Positions 16,766 to 26,674 are shown, numbered from the stretch's first letter. The stretch is DNA of 52,236 bases from an uncultured Spirochaetaceae bacterium (GCA_944389075.1 CALXLA010000049.1:1-52236); one strand, 5' to 3'. Numbers and translations are program-made. Notes: generated by a model from the letters alone, not told the origin.

Positions 16766-19700
16766 ATGGAAAAAAGGGATTTCAGAATCGCAGAGCTTAC
16801 TCGGCGCAAGATAAAGGTTACAAAAGAAGTCTTCCCATCGGATGAAGGACTTGACCTTCTGTACAGGGAAGCATCTCTTCTGGCATTCACATACAACACG
16901 GAACTGAAGAAAGAAGGCAAAGAGGGAGGTTTCATATCACCTGGAAAGCTGCACGCATCAGCTGTTCTGCATCTGATTTACCAGCTTGTCCTCTCTGCAA
17001 GAATCGGCGACGGGGAATCTGATTTCTTCACAAGGCGCATCGCGACTATCGCCGGCAATGATGAGCTCAGCTCCGCCATGCAGTTCTATGCAAAGAATTT
17101 CCCTTCACCTGCACTTGAAGAATCGAAACCGACAAGCACAAAGAGATTCACGGAGGACATGAGGGGATTCTTCATACATCAGGTCCTTCTTCAGAATCCT
17201 GCGCTTATGGCAGCTGCGAAGCCATTTATCTCCCCTGATGAGCTTGTCTATCCTAAAGGGATAAAAGCGCTATCCAGCATTCTTTCATCGTATGTGAAAG
17301 ACGATCTCAGGAATGGCAAACCGAATACAGAAGATATATTCACGATGCTGCAGCTTCCAGCGAGGCTTTATCCGAATTCACTTGAGGAGCAGATAAGATA
17401 CATCCTAAGGGAATGGAAGCAGTTCCTGCCACCTGATTTCCTGACGCTCCTTGAAATCTCTCTTGACTACATACATGAGGAAGAGAAAGACAGGGGCGGT
17501 ACAGGAGGAGGCGCCGGTGCACCAACACATGTAATAGATTACAGTGAAAGCGACATCAATGAGTATGAGGCATTCTCGGATGACTCGAACTGGATGCCCC
17601 GTGTCGTGATGATGGCAAAGTGCACGCTCGTATGGCTTGATCAGCTTTCAAAGCAGTACAAGCGCTCTATAACAAGGCTCGACCAGATTCCTGATGAAGA
17701 GTTCGACACACTCAGGGACAGAGGTTTCACCGCCCTCTGGCTTATCGGCCTCTGGGAACGGTCGAAAGCTTCGAAGGAGATAAAGAAGCTCTGCGGTAAT
17801 CCTGAAGCAGAAGCTTCTGCATACTCGCTAAAGGATTATGAGATCTCATCGGCAATAGGTGGCTGGCCCGCACTTGAGAACCTCAGGGAAAGATGCAAGG
17901 CAAGAGGAATAAGGCTTGCCTCTGATATGGTTCCGAACCATACAGGAATCGATGGCAACTGGGTGTTCGAGCATCCTGACTACTTCATACAGCAGGACTG
18001 GCCCCCTTTCCCTTCCTATACATACAATGGCCCGGATCTCTCTCCATATCCTGAATACGATCTGAGAATCGAGGACCACTACTACGATAGAACAGATGCC
18101 GCTGTCACTTTTCGTCTCATAGACAAAAGGACAGGACAGTGCAGATACATCTTCCATGGAAATGATGGAACATCGATGCCCTGGAACGACACAGCGCAGA
18201 TTGATTACCTGAACCCGGAGGCAAGGGAAGCAGTAATCCAGAAGATACTTCATGTAGCAAGGAACTTCCCAATCATCCGCTTCGATGCCGCAATGACTCT
18301 GGCAAAGAGACATATACAGAGGCTCTGGTATCCTAAGCCTGGTTCCGGTGGCGATATCGCGGGAAGAGCCGGGCATGCCATGCCAAACGATGAATTCAAC
18401 AGGCGCATTCCACAGGAATTCTGGCGCGAGGTTGTTGATAGAGTCGCAGCAGAAGTTCCGGACACATTGCTTCTTGCCGAGGCTTTCTGGATGATGGAGG
18501 GTTACTTTGTCAGGACACTTGGAATGCACAGGGTATACAACTCAGCATTCATGAACATGCTCAAGAACCAGGAGAATCAGAAATACAGGCTTGGCATAAA
18601 GAACACTCTTGTATTCGAACCTGAAATCCTGAAGCGGTATGTCAACTTCATGAACAATCCTGACGAAGAGACAGCCATAGCCCAGTTCGGCAATGGCGAC
18701 AAATACTTCGCAGTCGCAACGCTGCTTGCAACGCTGCCTGGCCTCCCGATGATCGGACATGGCCAGATAGAGGGATTCCATGAGAAATATGGAATGGAAT
18801 ATAGCAAGGCATATTACAACGAGACCCCAGACAGCTGGCTTATCGGGGAGCATTACAGGAGGATCTTCCCTCTGTTCAGGAGAAGATACCTCTTCTCGGG
18901 AGTCGATGCATTCCAGCTCTTCGATTGCTATAACAGCAATGGCAATGTGGAGGAATCCGTATATGCATTCGTCAACGGAGCGGGAAATGAGCGTGTCCTT
19001 GTCCTTGTAAACAATCAGTATGAAGCTGTGAGCGGAACCATAAACACCTCTGTGCCGAAACTGAGGAAAGATGCAGGAGGAAGGACCGCTGTCACATCAA
19101 AACTTGCAGACAGTCTTGAGCTGACATTCGGAGGCAGGAGCTTTGCGCTTCTTGACTGCTTCTCCGATGGACTGACATATCTGATGCCATCGATAATGCT
19201 TTTTGACGAAGGCTTCTCGTTCTCGCTCAATGGATATGAAGCCCGGGTATTCATGAACATAAGGGAGGTCGAGGATACAGATGGAAGCTACGAGAAACTC
19301 TGGCAGACTTATGGGCGAAAGGGCTTCAAGAATATAGCCCGTTCTGTCGCGCTTCTCCGTCTTCAGCCACTGTTCAAGTCGATTGATAGCCTGAGATCCG
19401 ATGAAACACTGTCGATCATAACGAAACTTGTAAATGGTACCATCAACAAGGAAGAGGAGCGCGATCTCCTGCTGACCATCGCGGAATGCTATGCGACAAT
19501 TCCAGAAGTGTTCAGGACACTCGATGAGCCTGCGAAAGGACAGATCATGACAGCTCCATGCGAAGTCGAGCCAAAGCCTATGATAAGACTCGTGAAGGCC
19601 CTTGTCTCTGCTTTCAAGGGAAGAAATGGCGACACATTCCCTGCATGGGCAGCTGCAGACAGGACAGTTCCTGCGATAATCCTTTCCGCGATAATGATTC

Positions 19701-20140
19701 ACCCTTTCATAACAGGAATGAAGCCAAGAGGTGCCATGGAAGAAGCCGACAGGCTGCTTGTCGACGCATTCTTTGAAGATGCGTTCAGAAAACTTGGCAT
19801 GGATGACAATTCGATAAGAATCGCATCGCACGCCGCGGCGCTTCTCACGACTGCCGGCTCATATTACAGAAAGGATGCCTCCCCTGAGAAGATGCTGGGT
19901 GGCATAATCTCGGATGAAGGCGTGCTGAATCTGACTCAATGCAATGAGTACCAGGGAGAGATCTGGTACAACAAGGAGGAAATGCAGAAAGCGATCCTTG
20001 TATCTGCCCTATCCTTCCAGCTATTGCCAAAAGCCCGTGATTTTGTCGCGGATGAGTTCGTTAAGACATTGCTTGAGAAGGAATTATCAAGTGGATATAA
20101 GCTGAGGCGGCTTATAGCGGAAAGCAAAGCAGAAGATTGA
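16766..20140 (+). CDS. Very large cytoplasmic GH13 (alpha-amylase family) protein
   Basis: 1124 aa with no signal peptide, so intracellular. Residues 1-240 are a helical region with no recognised domain, followed by a Gly-rich linker (G-G-T-G-G-G-A-G near 245). The GH13 barrel covers about 270-720: T-A-L-W-L-I-G-L-W, D-M-V-P-N-H-T-G near 387, I-I-R-F-D-A-A-M with the nucleophile Asp near 503, L-L-L-A-E-A-F-W with the acid/base Glu near 568, and N-N-P-D-E-E near 630 in place of the usual N-H-D. The last 350 residues are again unrecognised. Substrate is not evident, but glycogen or maltodextrin turnover is likely for the family. The leaderless symporter promoter overlaps its stop. Confidence 0.85.
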   Translation: MEKRDFRIAELTRRKIKVTKEVFPSDEGLDLLYREASLLAFTYNTELKKEGKEGGFISPGKLHASAVLHLIYQLVLSARIGDGESDFFTRRIATIAGNDELSSAMQFYAKNFPSPALEESKPTSTKRFTEDMRGFFIHQVLLQNPALMAAAKPFISPDELVYPKGIKALSSILSSYVKDDLRNGKPNTEDIFTMLQLPARLYPNSLEEQIRYILREWKQFLPPDFLTLLEISLDYIHEEEKDRGGTGGGAGAPTHVIDYSESDINEYEAFSDDSNWMPRVVMMAKCTLVWLDQLSKQYKRSITRLDQIPDEEFDTLRDRGFTALWLIGLWERSKASKEIKKLCGNPEAEASAYSLKDYEISSAIGGWPALENLRERCKARGIRLASDMVPNHTGIDGNWVFEHPDYFIQQDWPPFPSYTYNGPDLSPYPEYDLRIEDHYYDRTDAAVTFRLIDKRTGQCRYIFHGNDGTSMPWNDTAQIDYLNPEAREAVIQKILHVARNFPIIRFDAAMTLAKRHIQRLWYPKPGSGGDIAGRAGHAMPNDEFNRRIPQEFWREVVDRVAAEVPDTLLLAEAFWMMEGYFVRTLGMHRVYNSAFMNMLKNQENQKYRLGIKNTLVFEPEILKRYVNFMNNPDEETAIAQFGNGDKYFAVATLLATLPGLPMIGHGQIEGFHEKYGMEYSKAYYNETPDSWLIGEHYRRIFPLFRRRYLFSGVDAFQLFDCYNSNGNVEESVYAFVNGAGNERVLVLVNNQYEAVSGTINTSVPKLRKDAGGRTAVTSKLADSLELTFGGRSFALLDCFSDGLTYLMPSIMLFDEGFSFSLNGYEARVFMNIREVEDTDGSYEKLWQTYGRKGFKNIARSVALLRLQPLFKSIDSLRSDETLSIITKLVNGTINKEEERDLLLTIAECYATIPEVFRTLDEPAKGQIMTAPCEVEPKPMIRLVKALVSAFKGRNGDTFPAWAAADRTVPAIILSAIMIHPFITGMKPRGAMEEADRLLVDAFFEDAFRKLGMDDNSIRIASHAAALLTTAGSYYRKDASPEKMLGGIISDEGVLNLTQCNEYQGEIWYNKEEMQKAILVSALSFQLLPKARDFVADEFVKTLLEKELSSGYKLRRLIAESKAED

Positions 20141-20165
20141 CGCCTATATACCGGTGCTGTATCCT
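20137..20165 (+). promoter_or_regulatory. Predicted leaderless promoter of the symporter gene
   Basis: TTGACG (20137-20142, overlapping the GH13 stop), 17 bp, TATCCT (20160-20165), then TTCCTT and ATG 20172. No Shine-Dalgarno. Confidence 0.7.
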
Positions 20166-20171
20166 TTCCTT

Positions 20172-21419
20172 ATGAAGACGTGGATAACATATATTGCCGC
20201 AGTTCTCATGGGATTGGCTACAGCATTGCTTTTCGGAGACATTCCGGGAGCCGCGGATATCCTTTCAGGAATATCGTCTTTTCTGGTTAACCTCGGAGTG
20301 TTCATCGCAGTCCCTGTCGTAGTATTGACGCTGCCATCAGCTGTCGCATCGCTGGGGAAGGACAGAAAAGGCGGGAAGACAGCATCATCAGTCATCATAT
20401 GGTCAGTCACTACAGCGATAATACTTCCGCTGACCGCAGTCGTCATCTTCTCATTTTTTCCTGTCAGCTTCCCTGTGACAAGCACAGCAGGCAGTCCTCC
20501 GGGTACACTCTCGGCGTATGCCACATATTCAGGAACAGCTGCCATCTCTGCACTCATCCCAAGGAATGCATTCCTTTCTATCGCAGCTGCAACTGAATTC
20601 CTGTTCCCAGTGATCATTATCTGCTGGATCTTCGGACTTGCACTCAGACCATCAAGCGATATCATAAGGCCGGCTTACACAGTCATGAACTCATTCTCAG
20701 AGGTCATGTACAGAGTCTCGAAGACATATGCAATTCTTGCATCATTGATCGTCTATGTCTCATCGGCATCCCTGTTCACAGAGCTGTATCAGGAGAAGAC
20801 AATCCTCGCATCACCGCGTTTCGCCATCCTTGTAGCCCTGTCAGCAGCCATAGCTGCATTTGCCATCCTGCCTCTTCTGTATTGTGCGCTCACAGGATTC
20901 AGGAAGAATCCATACCGCATAATCATCAGATCGCTCGCTGCCATGCTTGCAGGGTTCTCCACAGGCAGCATAGCCGCTGTAATCCCGATTATCGAGAGCA
21001 CATCCAGACAGAACAATGGTGTTCAGAAAAGAGTAGCATCGACAGCAATCCCATTCTCTTCAGTGATAGGCAAGGCAGGATCTGCATTCATAGCTGTCAT
21101 AACAATATTGTCGCTTTTCCAGGCTACAGCCATGACAAAGCCATCGCTCGCCGTATCTGCAGCAGCGGCAGCCGTAGCCATGGTAATCTCATTTCTGTCC
21201 TCATCAGCTCCTGGAATGGAGATTGCCTTCATAACCGTGATGACTCTTCGCGTATTGGATATAGAACTTTATGGTGCAGAGAACGCAGTAATCGCACTGC
21301 TTCCCCTCATCACAGGAGTCGGTACACTCCTTGATGCGGAAATCGCGGCAATGAGTGCTTCAGTCAGCTCTATATTCATAGATACTGACATCGATGTGCC
21401 TGTTAGTGATACTATCTGA
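20172..21419 (+). CDS. Cation:dicarboxylate symporter (DAACS) family protein
   Basis: 415 aa from ATG 20172; the in-frame GTG at 20154 sits in the promoter. Eight or more hydrophobic segments are visible, with an early L-G-V-F-I-A-V-P-V-V-V-L-T-L and a late loop containing S-S-S-A-P-G-M-E, which corresponds to the re-entrant loop region of the family. Such proteins import dicarboxylates or acidic amino acids with sodium or protons. The substrate is unknown. The next gene starts 2 nt after the stop, suggesting an operon. Confidence 0.72.
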   Translation: MKTWITYIAAVLMGLATALLFGDIPGAADILSGISSFLVNLGVFIAVPVVVLTLPSAVASLGKDRKGGKTASSVIIWSVTTAIILPLTAVVIFSFFPVSFPVTSTAGSPPGTLSAYATYSGTAAISALIPRNAFLSIAAATEFLFPVIIICWIFGLALRPSSDIIRPAYTVMNSFSEVMYRVSKTYAILASLIVYVSSASLFTELYQEKTILASPRFAILVALSAAIAAFAILPLLYCALTGFRKNPYRIIIRSLAAMLAGFSTGSIAAVIPIIESTSRQNNGVQKRVASTAIPFSSVIGKAGSAFIAVITILSLFQATAMTKPSLAVSAAAAAVAMVISFLSSSAPGMEIAFITVMTLRVLDIELYGAENAVIALLPLITGVGTLLDAEIAAMSASVSSIFIDTDIDVPVSDTI

Positions 21420-21421
21420 TT

Positions 21422-22192
21422 ATGGAAGATAAGAACGAAAAGATAAAACGATCGGGTGCGCTTGCATTCCAGATGATCATCTCGCTGTTCTATACAGCGA
21501 TCCTCATCCACATGACATACATCCTGATATCCAGAAGGAGCGAAGGATGGTCCAATGCTGTGATGATATATCTTCCACAGCTTCTGATACTCATCTCATC
21601 AATGGCTCTCCAGTTCTTCCTGAAGATAAACCACAGGACACACTCACAGGAAGGAGTGCTCCCCATCCTGTTCTCCTTCATCGCTCTTGAGGCTACGATG
21701 ATCCTTCAGGACTATATGGCCATAATAGACATGTATGCGGTTCCTACAGAGGTGCTGGTATATGCATCAAGGTTCTCGGTTCTTGGAACCGCGATAATCT
21801 TCCTTTTCTCTTCGATACAGTTCTATGGTACAAACCTCTCAAGAAGCTGGCTGTATCTAGGCTTTGCGCTTGCATCTGTCGCATATATAACATTCGCACT
21901 TCCTATAAGCGCACCGACAGGAAGCGACATAAAGATATTCACAAGTTCTGCCAATGGAGACATAGTGATGCTCTGTTATTTCATCATCAATATCGCTGCA
22001 ATCGCAACCTACGCGGTTGCAGTCGTAAAAGACAGAGCCACACACTCTCCTCTCAGAAGCCTTGGATACACACTGCTGATAATAGGCAACATAATGTCCC
22101 TGGGATATACGCCGATTCCAAGCATAACATCGGTGGTCGTATATATCGGTGGGATAATAATACTGGGAAAGACCGCGAAGAATTCCTTCTAG
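21422..22192 (+). CDS. Multi-pass membrane protein, unknown
   Basis: 256 aa with about seven hydrophobic segments, an arrangement like seven-helix sensor modules, but no recognised signature. ATG 21422 follows the symporter stop by two bases. No Shine-Dalgarno is clear. A TACTAT six bases before the ATG resembles the leaderless -10 arrangement, but its -35 (CTGACA at 19-bp spacing) is off-register, so co-transcription with the symporter is the simpler reading. A hairpin follows the stop. Confidence 0.75.
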   Translation: MEDKNEKIKRSGALAFQMIISLFYTAILIHMTYILISRRSEGWSNAVMIYLPQLLILISSMALQFFLKINHRTHSQEGVLPILFSFIALEATMILQDYMAIIDMYAVPTEVLVYASRFSVLGTAIIFLFSSIQFYGTNLSRSWLYLGFALASVAYITFALPISAPTGSDIKIFTSSANGDIVMLCYFIINIAAIATYAVAVVKDRATHSPLRSLGYTLLIIGNIMSLGYTPIPSITSVVVYIGGIIILGKTAKNSF

Positions 22193-22193
22193 G

Positions 22194-22222
22194 AAAAAGA
22201 TAAGCCGCCGGGTCACGGCGGC
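22194..22222 (-). terminator. Terminator of the lgt-pepP-gpmI operon
   Basis: GCCGCCG (22204-22210) pairs with CGGCGGC (22216-22222). On the minus strand the hairpin is followed by TTATCTTTTT, a good T-run. On the plus strand the downstream sequence is T-poor, so termination should act mainly on gpmI. Confidence 0.8.
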
Positions 22223-22229
22223 ATTCTCA

Positions 22230-23876
22230 TCAGTTCAGCTCGACAATGCTCTTGTCGTAATCAGCTGGCGGCTCATAGCCAAGGAATGTGATGCAGGTAG
22301 CTGCAACGGAGGATATTCCAAGACCCTCATTGAGCTCTTTCCTGTACTCACCTTTGTACTCAGGATCGTAGACAATGAATGGGACAGGATTGAGGGAATG
22401 CGATGTCTTGGCACAAACCTCTCCATCCGCTTTCCTCTTCACATCGCCATTCTTTGCATGCTCATACATGTCATCGGCATTGCCATGATCCGCGGTGATA
22501 AGCATCACGCCGCCCGCCTTCTCGACAGCTTCCTTCATCCTTCCGATCTGAAGGTCCATGCCCTCCATTGAGCAGACGACGGCCTCATACACACCTGTAT
22601 GTCCGACCATATCTCCATTAGGGAAGTTGAGCTTGATGAAGTCCCATTTCCCGCTCTCGATCTCAGCAATGACTCTGTCTGCGATATCCGCACACTTCAT
22701 CCATGGCCTCTGCTCGAAAGGAACCTTGTCAGAAGGAATCTCCACATATTCCTCAAGCTTTGGATCGAACATGCCTGACCTGTTACCATTGAAGAAGTAT
22801 GTGACATGGCCGAACTTCTGAGTCTCTGAGATAGAGAACTGCTTGACGCCTGATGCGCAGAGGTATTCAGCCATGACCCTGTCGATTGCAGGTGGAGATA
22901 CAAGATAGTGCTGAGGGATATGGAGATCTCCGTCATATTCCATCATTCCGGCATAGAGCACAGATGGATAGCGTTTTCTGTCGAACTCGCTGAAGTCCTT
23001 CTCATCGAAGGCACGGGAAAGCTCGATTGCCCTGTCGCCTCTGAAATTGAAGAGGACAACGGAATCACCATCTTCTATTGTTCCGACAGGCTTTCCGTCC
23101 TTTGCAATCACGAATGCCGGGATATCCTGATCAATGGCACCTGTTTCCTTCCTGAGTGTCTCGATAGCCTCATGAGCTGACTCGAACATCCTGCCCTCTC
23201 CGAGAACATGGGTCTCCCAGCCCTTCCTGACCATATCCCAGTTCGCATTGTATCTATCCATTGTGATGACCATTCTGCCACCGCCTGATGCGATGCATGC
23301 ATCGAATGTGCCATCAGCAGAAAGCTCCGCAAGATATTCTGCGAATGGATCGAAGTAATCAAGGGCAGAAGTCTCGCCCACATCCCTTCCATCGAGAAGG
23401 GCATGGATCCTGACACGCTTTACGCCCTCTTTCTTTGCCTCTGCGACCATAGCCTTGAGATGGTTGATATGGGAATGGACATTCCCGTCTGAAAGAAGGC
23501 CGATGAAATGCAGCGTGCCATTGTTCTTCTTTGCATTCTCGACGATATCGCACCATGTCTGGCCCTTGAACATATCACCGGATTCTATTGCATTCGAAAC
23601 AAGCTTTGCCCCCTGAGCGAAGACCCTGCCAGCACCCATGGCGTTGTGGCCTACTTCGCTATTGCCCATATCTGCATCAGACGGAAGGCCTACTGCGACA
23701 CCATGTGCCTTGAGTTTTGTCCAGGGACATGTTGCATAAAGCTTGTCAAGCGTATATGTCTTCGCATCTGCTACGGCGTCGCCTTCCTTGTACTTTCCGA
23801 AGCCGACTCCATCCATTATAACCAGCACTACTGGTCCGCGGCGCTGGATCTTGCTGTTTTTCTTAAGAGGTTCCAT
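22230..23876 (-). CDS. gpmI: 2,3-bisphosphoglycerate-independent phosphoglycerate mutase
   Basis: 548 aa from ATG 23876, set by AAGGAGATG upstream. It interconverts 3- and 2-phosphoglycerate in glycolysis using two Mn ions. V-I-M-D-G-V-G opens the phosphatase domain, G-N-S-E-V-G-H-N holds the catalytic Ser (about residue 73), and T-A-D-H-G-N-A-D-D completes the metal site. It is the last gene of an operon with lgt and pepP; only 17 nt separate it from pepP. Confidence 0.95.
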   Translation of the reverse strand: MEPLKKNSKIQRRGPVVLVIMDGVGFGKYKEGDAVADAKTYTLDKLYATCPWTKLKAHGVAVGLPSDADMGNSEVGHNAMGAGRVFAQGAKLVSNAIESGDMFKGQTWCDIVENAKKNNGTLHFIGLLSDGNVHSHINHLKAMVAEAKKEGVKRVRIHALLDGRDVGETSALDYFDPFAEYLAELSADGTFDACIASGGGRMVITMDRYNANWDMVRKGWETHVLGEGRMFESAHEAIETLRKETGAIDQDIPAFVIAKDGKPVGTIEDGDSVVLFNFRGDRAIELSRAFDEKDFSEFDRKRYPSVLYAGMMEYDGDLHIPQHYLVSPPAIDRVMAEYLCASGVKQFSISETQKFGHVTYFFNGNRSGMFDPKLEEYVEIPSDKVPFEQRPWMKCADIADRVIAEIESGKWDFIKLNFPNGDMVGHTGVYEAVVCSMEGMDLQIGRMKEAVEKAGGVMLITADHGNADDMYEHAKNGDVKRKADGEVCAKTSHSLNPVPFIVYDPEYKGEYRKELNEGLGISSVAATCITFLGYEPPADYDKSIVELN

Positions 23877-23893
23877 AAAACATCTCCTTATCG

Positions 23894-25660
23894 TTAATAT
23901 ACCTGTTTCCTTTCCATAGGTGAAGAAGCAAGCCTGAGCCATTCCGAGCTATAAGCATCAAGATAAGGCGCAAGATTGTAATATACCTTCTTGTGATAGC
24001 TGTTGATCTGCTCAAGCTCCTGATCTGTCAGCATATCCACATCTATGAGCTTCTTCTCATAAGGAACCATCGTAAGAGGCTCAAAGCGATAGAATGCACC
24101 GAATTCAGTCTCATCATCCTCCCGGACTATCAGAAGGTTCTCGATCCTTATGCCATATCTTCCTTCCTTATAAAGTCCCGGCTCATCTGAGATCACCATT
24201 CCAGGCATCAATGGAATATCAAGGAGTGCTGTGCTGATTCTCTGCGGTCCTTCATGTACTGAAAGATGGAAACCTACCCCATGCCCTGTGCCATGGAGGA
24301 AGTTCTCTCCCTGATTCCACAGGAACTGCTTTGCAAGTACATCAAGCTGAACTCCTCTTGTCCCTTTCGGGAATTTCTGCCGCTGCAACGCAAGATGGCC
24401 CTTCAGGACAAGTGTATAATCCTTCTTCTCTTCCTCTGTCGGATCTGATCCGAATACGAGAGTACGCGTCACATCCGTTGTTCCGAACATGAACTGCGAA
24501 CCCGTATCCAGGACAAGAAGACCATGTCCCATTATGAATCCCGAAGATGTCTCGGAAGGTGCATAGTGGACGATTGCGCCATGTGGTCCGAATGCTGATA
24601 TAGGTGCAAACGATGGCCCGATATAGCCTTCCATCCTCTCCCTCTCACGTTTAAGCATGTTTGCAAGCATGATTTCATCATACAATCCATCATTGGAAAG
24701 GAGCTTTGAGAGGAATGTGACATAAGCAGCACCATCCAGGATATGGGCCTTCCTCATACCTTCAGCCTCACCCTTGGACTTCATGCTCTTCATCACGAGA
24801 GAGAAATCCATTCCTTCCTTGTTCTTTCCTTTCGAAAGCACATGCATGAAAGATGCGGGATTCTTGTCCGGTGAATAATATCCAGTGCCTCTTGCAAGCT
24901 CCTCAATGCAGCTTCCTGCTTCCTCATAAGGCTTTACGTCTATACCCTTGAAAGATTCCGGAAGCCTTGATTCATCCGTGAACAGGACTGCTTTCGAAAG
25001 CGATATGAAAAGATATGAATAGAAGACGGGATTGTACTTCACATCAGAGGCTCTGAGATTAAGGATCCATGCAATATCATCAAGAGAGGAGATGAATGTC
25101 CATCTGCATCCTTCATCCCTCAGCCTTGAGCGTATCGCCGCTATCTTCTTCTGCATCGGAATATATGCATAGCGCTCATCGATCTCATAAGCCTTGGAAT
25201 CTGGCATCGCGGGCTGGCCTTTCCAGACAGATGATATGATCCCTTCTGTAGCAACAAGCTCCGCACCAGCAGAAGCAAGCACAGAAGCAATATGCCTGAA
25301 GCTGCTTATCGAGATGGTATCGCCATCGACACCGACCCTCATCTTCTTACGCACATTGCCCTTGAGATACTCTGTCAGGGATGGAACACCTTCCATGCCT
25401 TCCTTCATGAGCCTGATGCCTGAGCCTTCAAGCTCATTCTCTGCCTGTATGAAATATCTGCTGTCCGTCCAGAGAAGAGCATCGTCAGCTGTAACGAGCA
25501 TCACACCGGCAGAACCTGTGAATCCAGAGAAATACGCCCTGCTTTTCCAGCGATCAGCAGGATACTCGCTCTGATGAGGATCCGTTCCTGTGATGATGAA
25601 ACTATCTATTCCCTTTTCCTGCAGCTTTTCCCTTAGCGCGCTGAGACGTTCTATTATCAT
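23894..25660 (-). CDS. pepP: Xaa-Pro aminopeptidase (M24B)
   Basis: 588 aa from ATG 25660 (or the adjacent ATG 25663); GGAGGG lies 4-7 nt upstream. It removes N-terminal residues before proline. There are two creatinase-like N-terminal domains (W-T-D-S-R-Y-F near 58) and a C-terminal pita-bread domain with the metal ligands in L-D-T-G-S-Q-F, T-T-D-V-T-R-T, H-G-T-G-H-G-V-G, D-E-P-G-L-Y and R-I-E-N-L. This is the long, three-domain form of the family. The start lies about 59 bp inside the lgt coding region, an unusually long same-strand overlap. The symbol is given by family, not proven orthology. Confidence 0.9.
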   Translation of the reverse strand: MIIERLSALREKLQEKGIDSFIITGTDPHQSEYPADRWKSRAYFSGFTGSAGVMLVTADDALLWTDSRYFIQAENELEGSGIRLMKEGMEGVPSLTEYLKGNVRKKMRVGVDGDTISISSFRHIASVLASAGAELVATEGIISSVWKGQPAMPDSKAYEIDERYAYIPMQKKIAAIRSRLRDEGCRWTFISSLDDIAWILNLRASDVKYNPVFYSYLFISLSKAVLFTDESRLPESFKGIDVKPYEEAGSCIEELARGTGYYSPDKNPASFMHVLSKGKNKEGMDFSLVMKSMKSKGEAEGMRKAHILDGAAYVTFLSKLLSNDGLYDEIMLANMLKRERERMEGYIGPSFAPISAFGPHGAIVHYAPSETSSGFIMGHGLLVLDTGSQFMFGTTDVTRTLVFGSDPTEEEKKDYTLVLKGHLALQRQKFPKGTRGVQLDVLAKQFLWNQGENFLHGTGHGVGFHLSVHEGPQRISTALLDIPLMPGMVISDEPGLYKEGRYGIRIENLLIVREDDETEFGAFYRFEPLTMVPYEKKLIDVDMLTDQELEQINSYHKKVYYNLAPYLDAYSSEWLRLASSPMERKQVY

Positions 25661-26615
25661 CATATGCCCTCCATTGAAGCAGAACAAAAAGCAGAAGGGC
25701 TCCGGCTGCTACCATCAGGATGCAGAATATCTGCCCTTCAGAGATATTCAGAAAAGACTGGAAAAGCGCAATGTTATCGGCACCTTTCCCGCCTTTGATG
25801 ATATATCCTATATTAGCATCTGGTTGCCTGCAGTATTCTATGAAAAACCTGAATATGCCATAGCCCATAAGATAGAAAGAGAAAACTGTGCCATCAGGCA
25901 GCTTCTTCTTATATTTCAGTGGTCTGATGATGAACCAGAGAATCAGGAAAAGAACGATCCCTTCGAAGAAGGCCTCATAGAGCTGCGATGGATGTCTTGG
26001 AAGATTCAGCATGTCACCGGGATTGAAAGCCATTCCGACCTTATTCGCAACCTCCTGCACCCATGGCTCAGAACTTGAGAAACGCTCTGCTGTAGGGAAC
26101 ACCATCCCCCATGGCTTAGTCGTCACTCTTCCATAAAGCTCCGCATTGAAGAAGTTGCCAAGCCGTCCGAATGTATACCCAAGGGGAATTCCCGCAACTG
26201 TGAGATCGGTTATGAGCATAAGCTTTATCTTATGCCTTCTGCAGTAAATCCAGGCACCAACCAGAGCTCCTACGACACCGCCATGGTAACTCATTCCCGG
26301 AAGTCCTACGAACTGGCCGTTCTGGAAAGGCCAGAATATCATCCAAGGATGTGTCAGGTAGTATATCCCATCAGAATAAAAGAAGACCGAGAAGAGCCTC
26401 GCTCCTATAAGGAGTCCGATTATGGCCGTGATGAAGAAATTCTCTCCCTCATCATCACTTATATCGATGACTCCATCATGTCTGCACTGATATCTGAAGA
26501 CCAGATATGCGAGGAAGAATGCGACAAGATACATCACGGCATACCATCGTATAGGTAGGCCGTCTATGACAAAAGGATCCATCCATTCAGGATATGTCAG
26601 ATAAGATGCCTGCAT
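25602..26615 (-). CDS. lgt: Prolipoprotein diacylglyceryl transferase
   Basis: 337 aa from ATG 26615. It transfers diacylglyceryl to the cysteine of prolipoproteins in the inner membrane. Several membrane helices and the core motif G-R-L-G-N-F-F-N-A-E-L-Y-G with its catalytic Arg and Asn are visible, as is G-A-R-L-F earlier. The longer start at 26651 would sit in the promoter. Lipoproteins occur in this window, so a target pool exists. There is no Shine-Dalgarno near this start; the -10 ends 7 bp upstream. Confidence 0.94.
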   Translation of the reverse strand: MQASYLTYPEWMDPFVIDGLPIRWYAVMYLVAFFLAYLVFRYQCRHDGVIDISDDEGENFFITAIIGLLIGARLFSVFFYSDGIYYLTHPWMIFWPFQNGQFVGLPGMSYHGGVVGALVGAWIYCRRHKIKLMLITDLTVAGIPLGYTFGRLGNFFNAELYGRVTTKPWGMVFPTAERFSSSEPWVQEVANKVGMAFNPGDMLNLPRHPSQLYEAFFEGIVLFLILWFIIRPLKYKKKLPDGTVFSFYLMGYGIFRFFIEYCRQPDANIGYIIKGGKGADNIALFQSFLNISEGQIFCILMVAAGALLLFVLLQWRAYDDNRTSQRAKGKAAGKGNR

Positions 26616-26622
26616 GGCTGTG

Positions 26623-26651
26623 AGTCTACCTGCTATATGATGCAATTGCAA
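26623..26651 (-). promoter_or_regulatory. Predicted leaderless promoter of lgt
   Basis: Minus strand TTGCAA (26646-26651), 17 bp, TAGACT (26623-26628), 7 bp, ATG 26615. The -35 hexamer is its own reverse complement and is also the -35 of the divergent protease promoter. Confidence 0.72.
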
Positions 26652-26674
26652 ACCTTTGTGCTGTTGCTTATCCT
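26646..26674 (+). promoter_or_regulatory. Predicted leaderless promoter of the S41 protease gene
   Basis: Plus strand TTGCAA (26646-26651), 17 bp, TATCCT (26669-26674), then ATCTAC and ATG 26681. No Shine-Dalgarno. It shares its -35 bases with the lgt promoter on the other strand. Confidence 0.72.

Noticed and set aside
17846-18529. Open frame of 227 codons on the minus strand
   Set aside because: Antisense to the catalytic barrel of the GH13 gene, with no recognisable domain.
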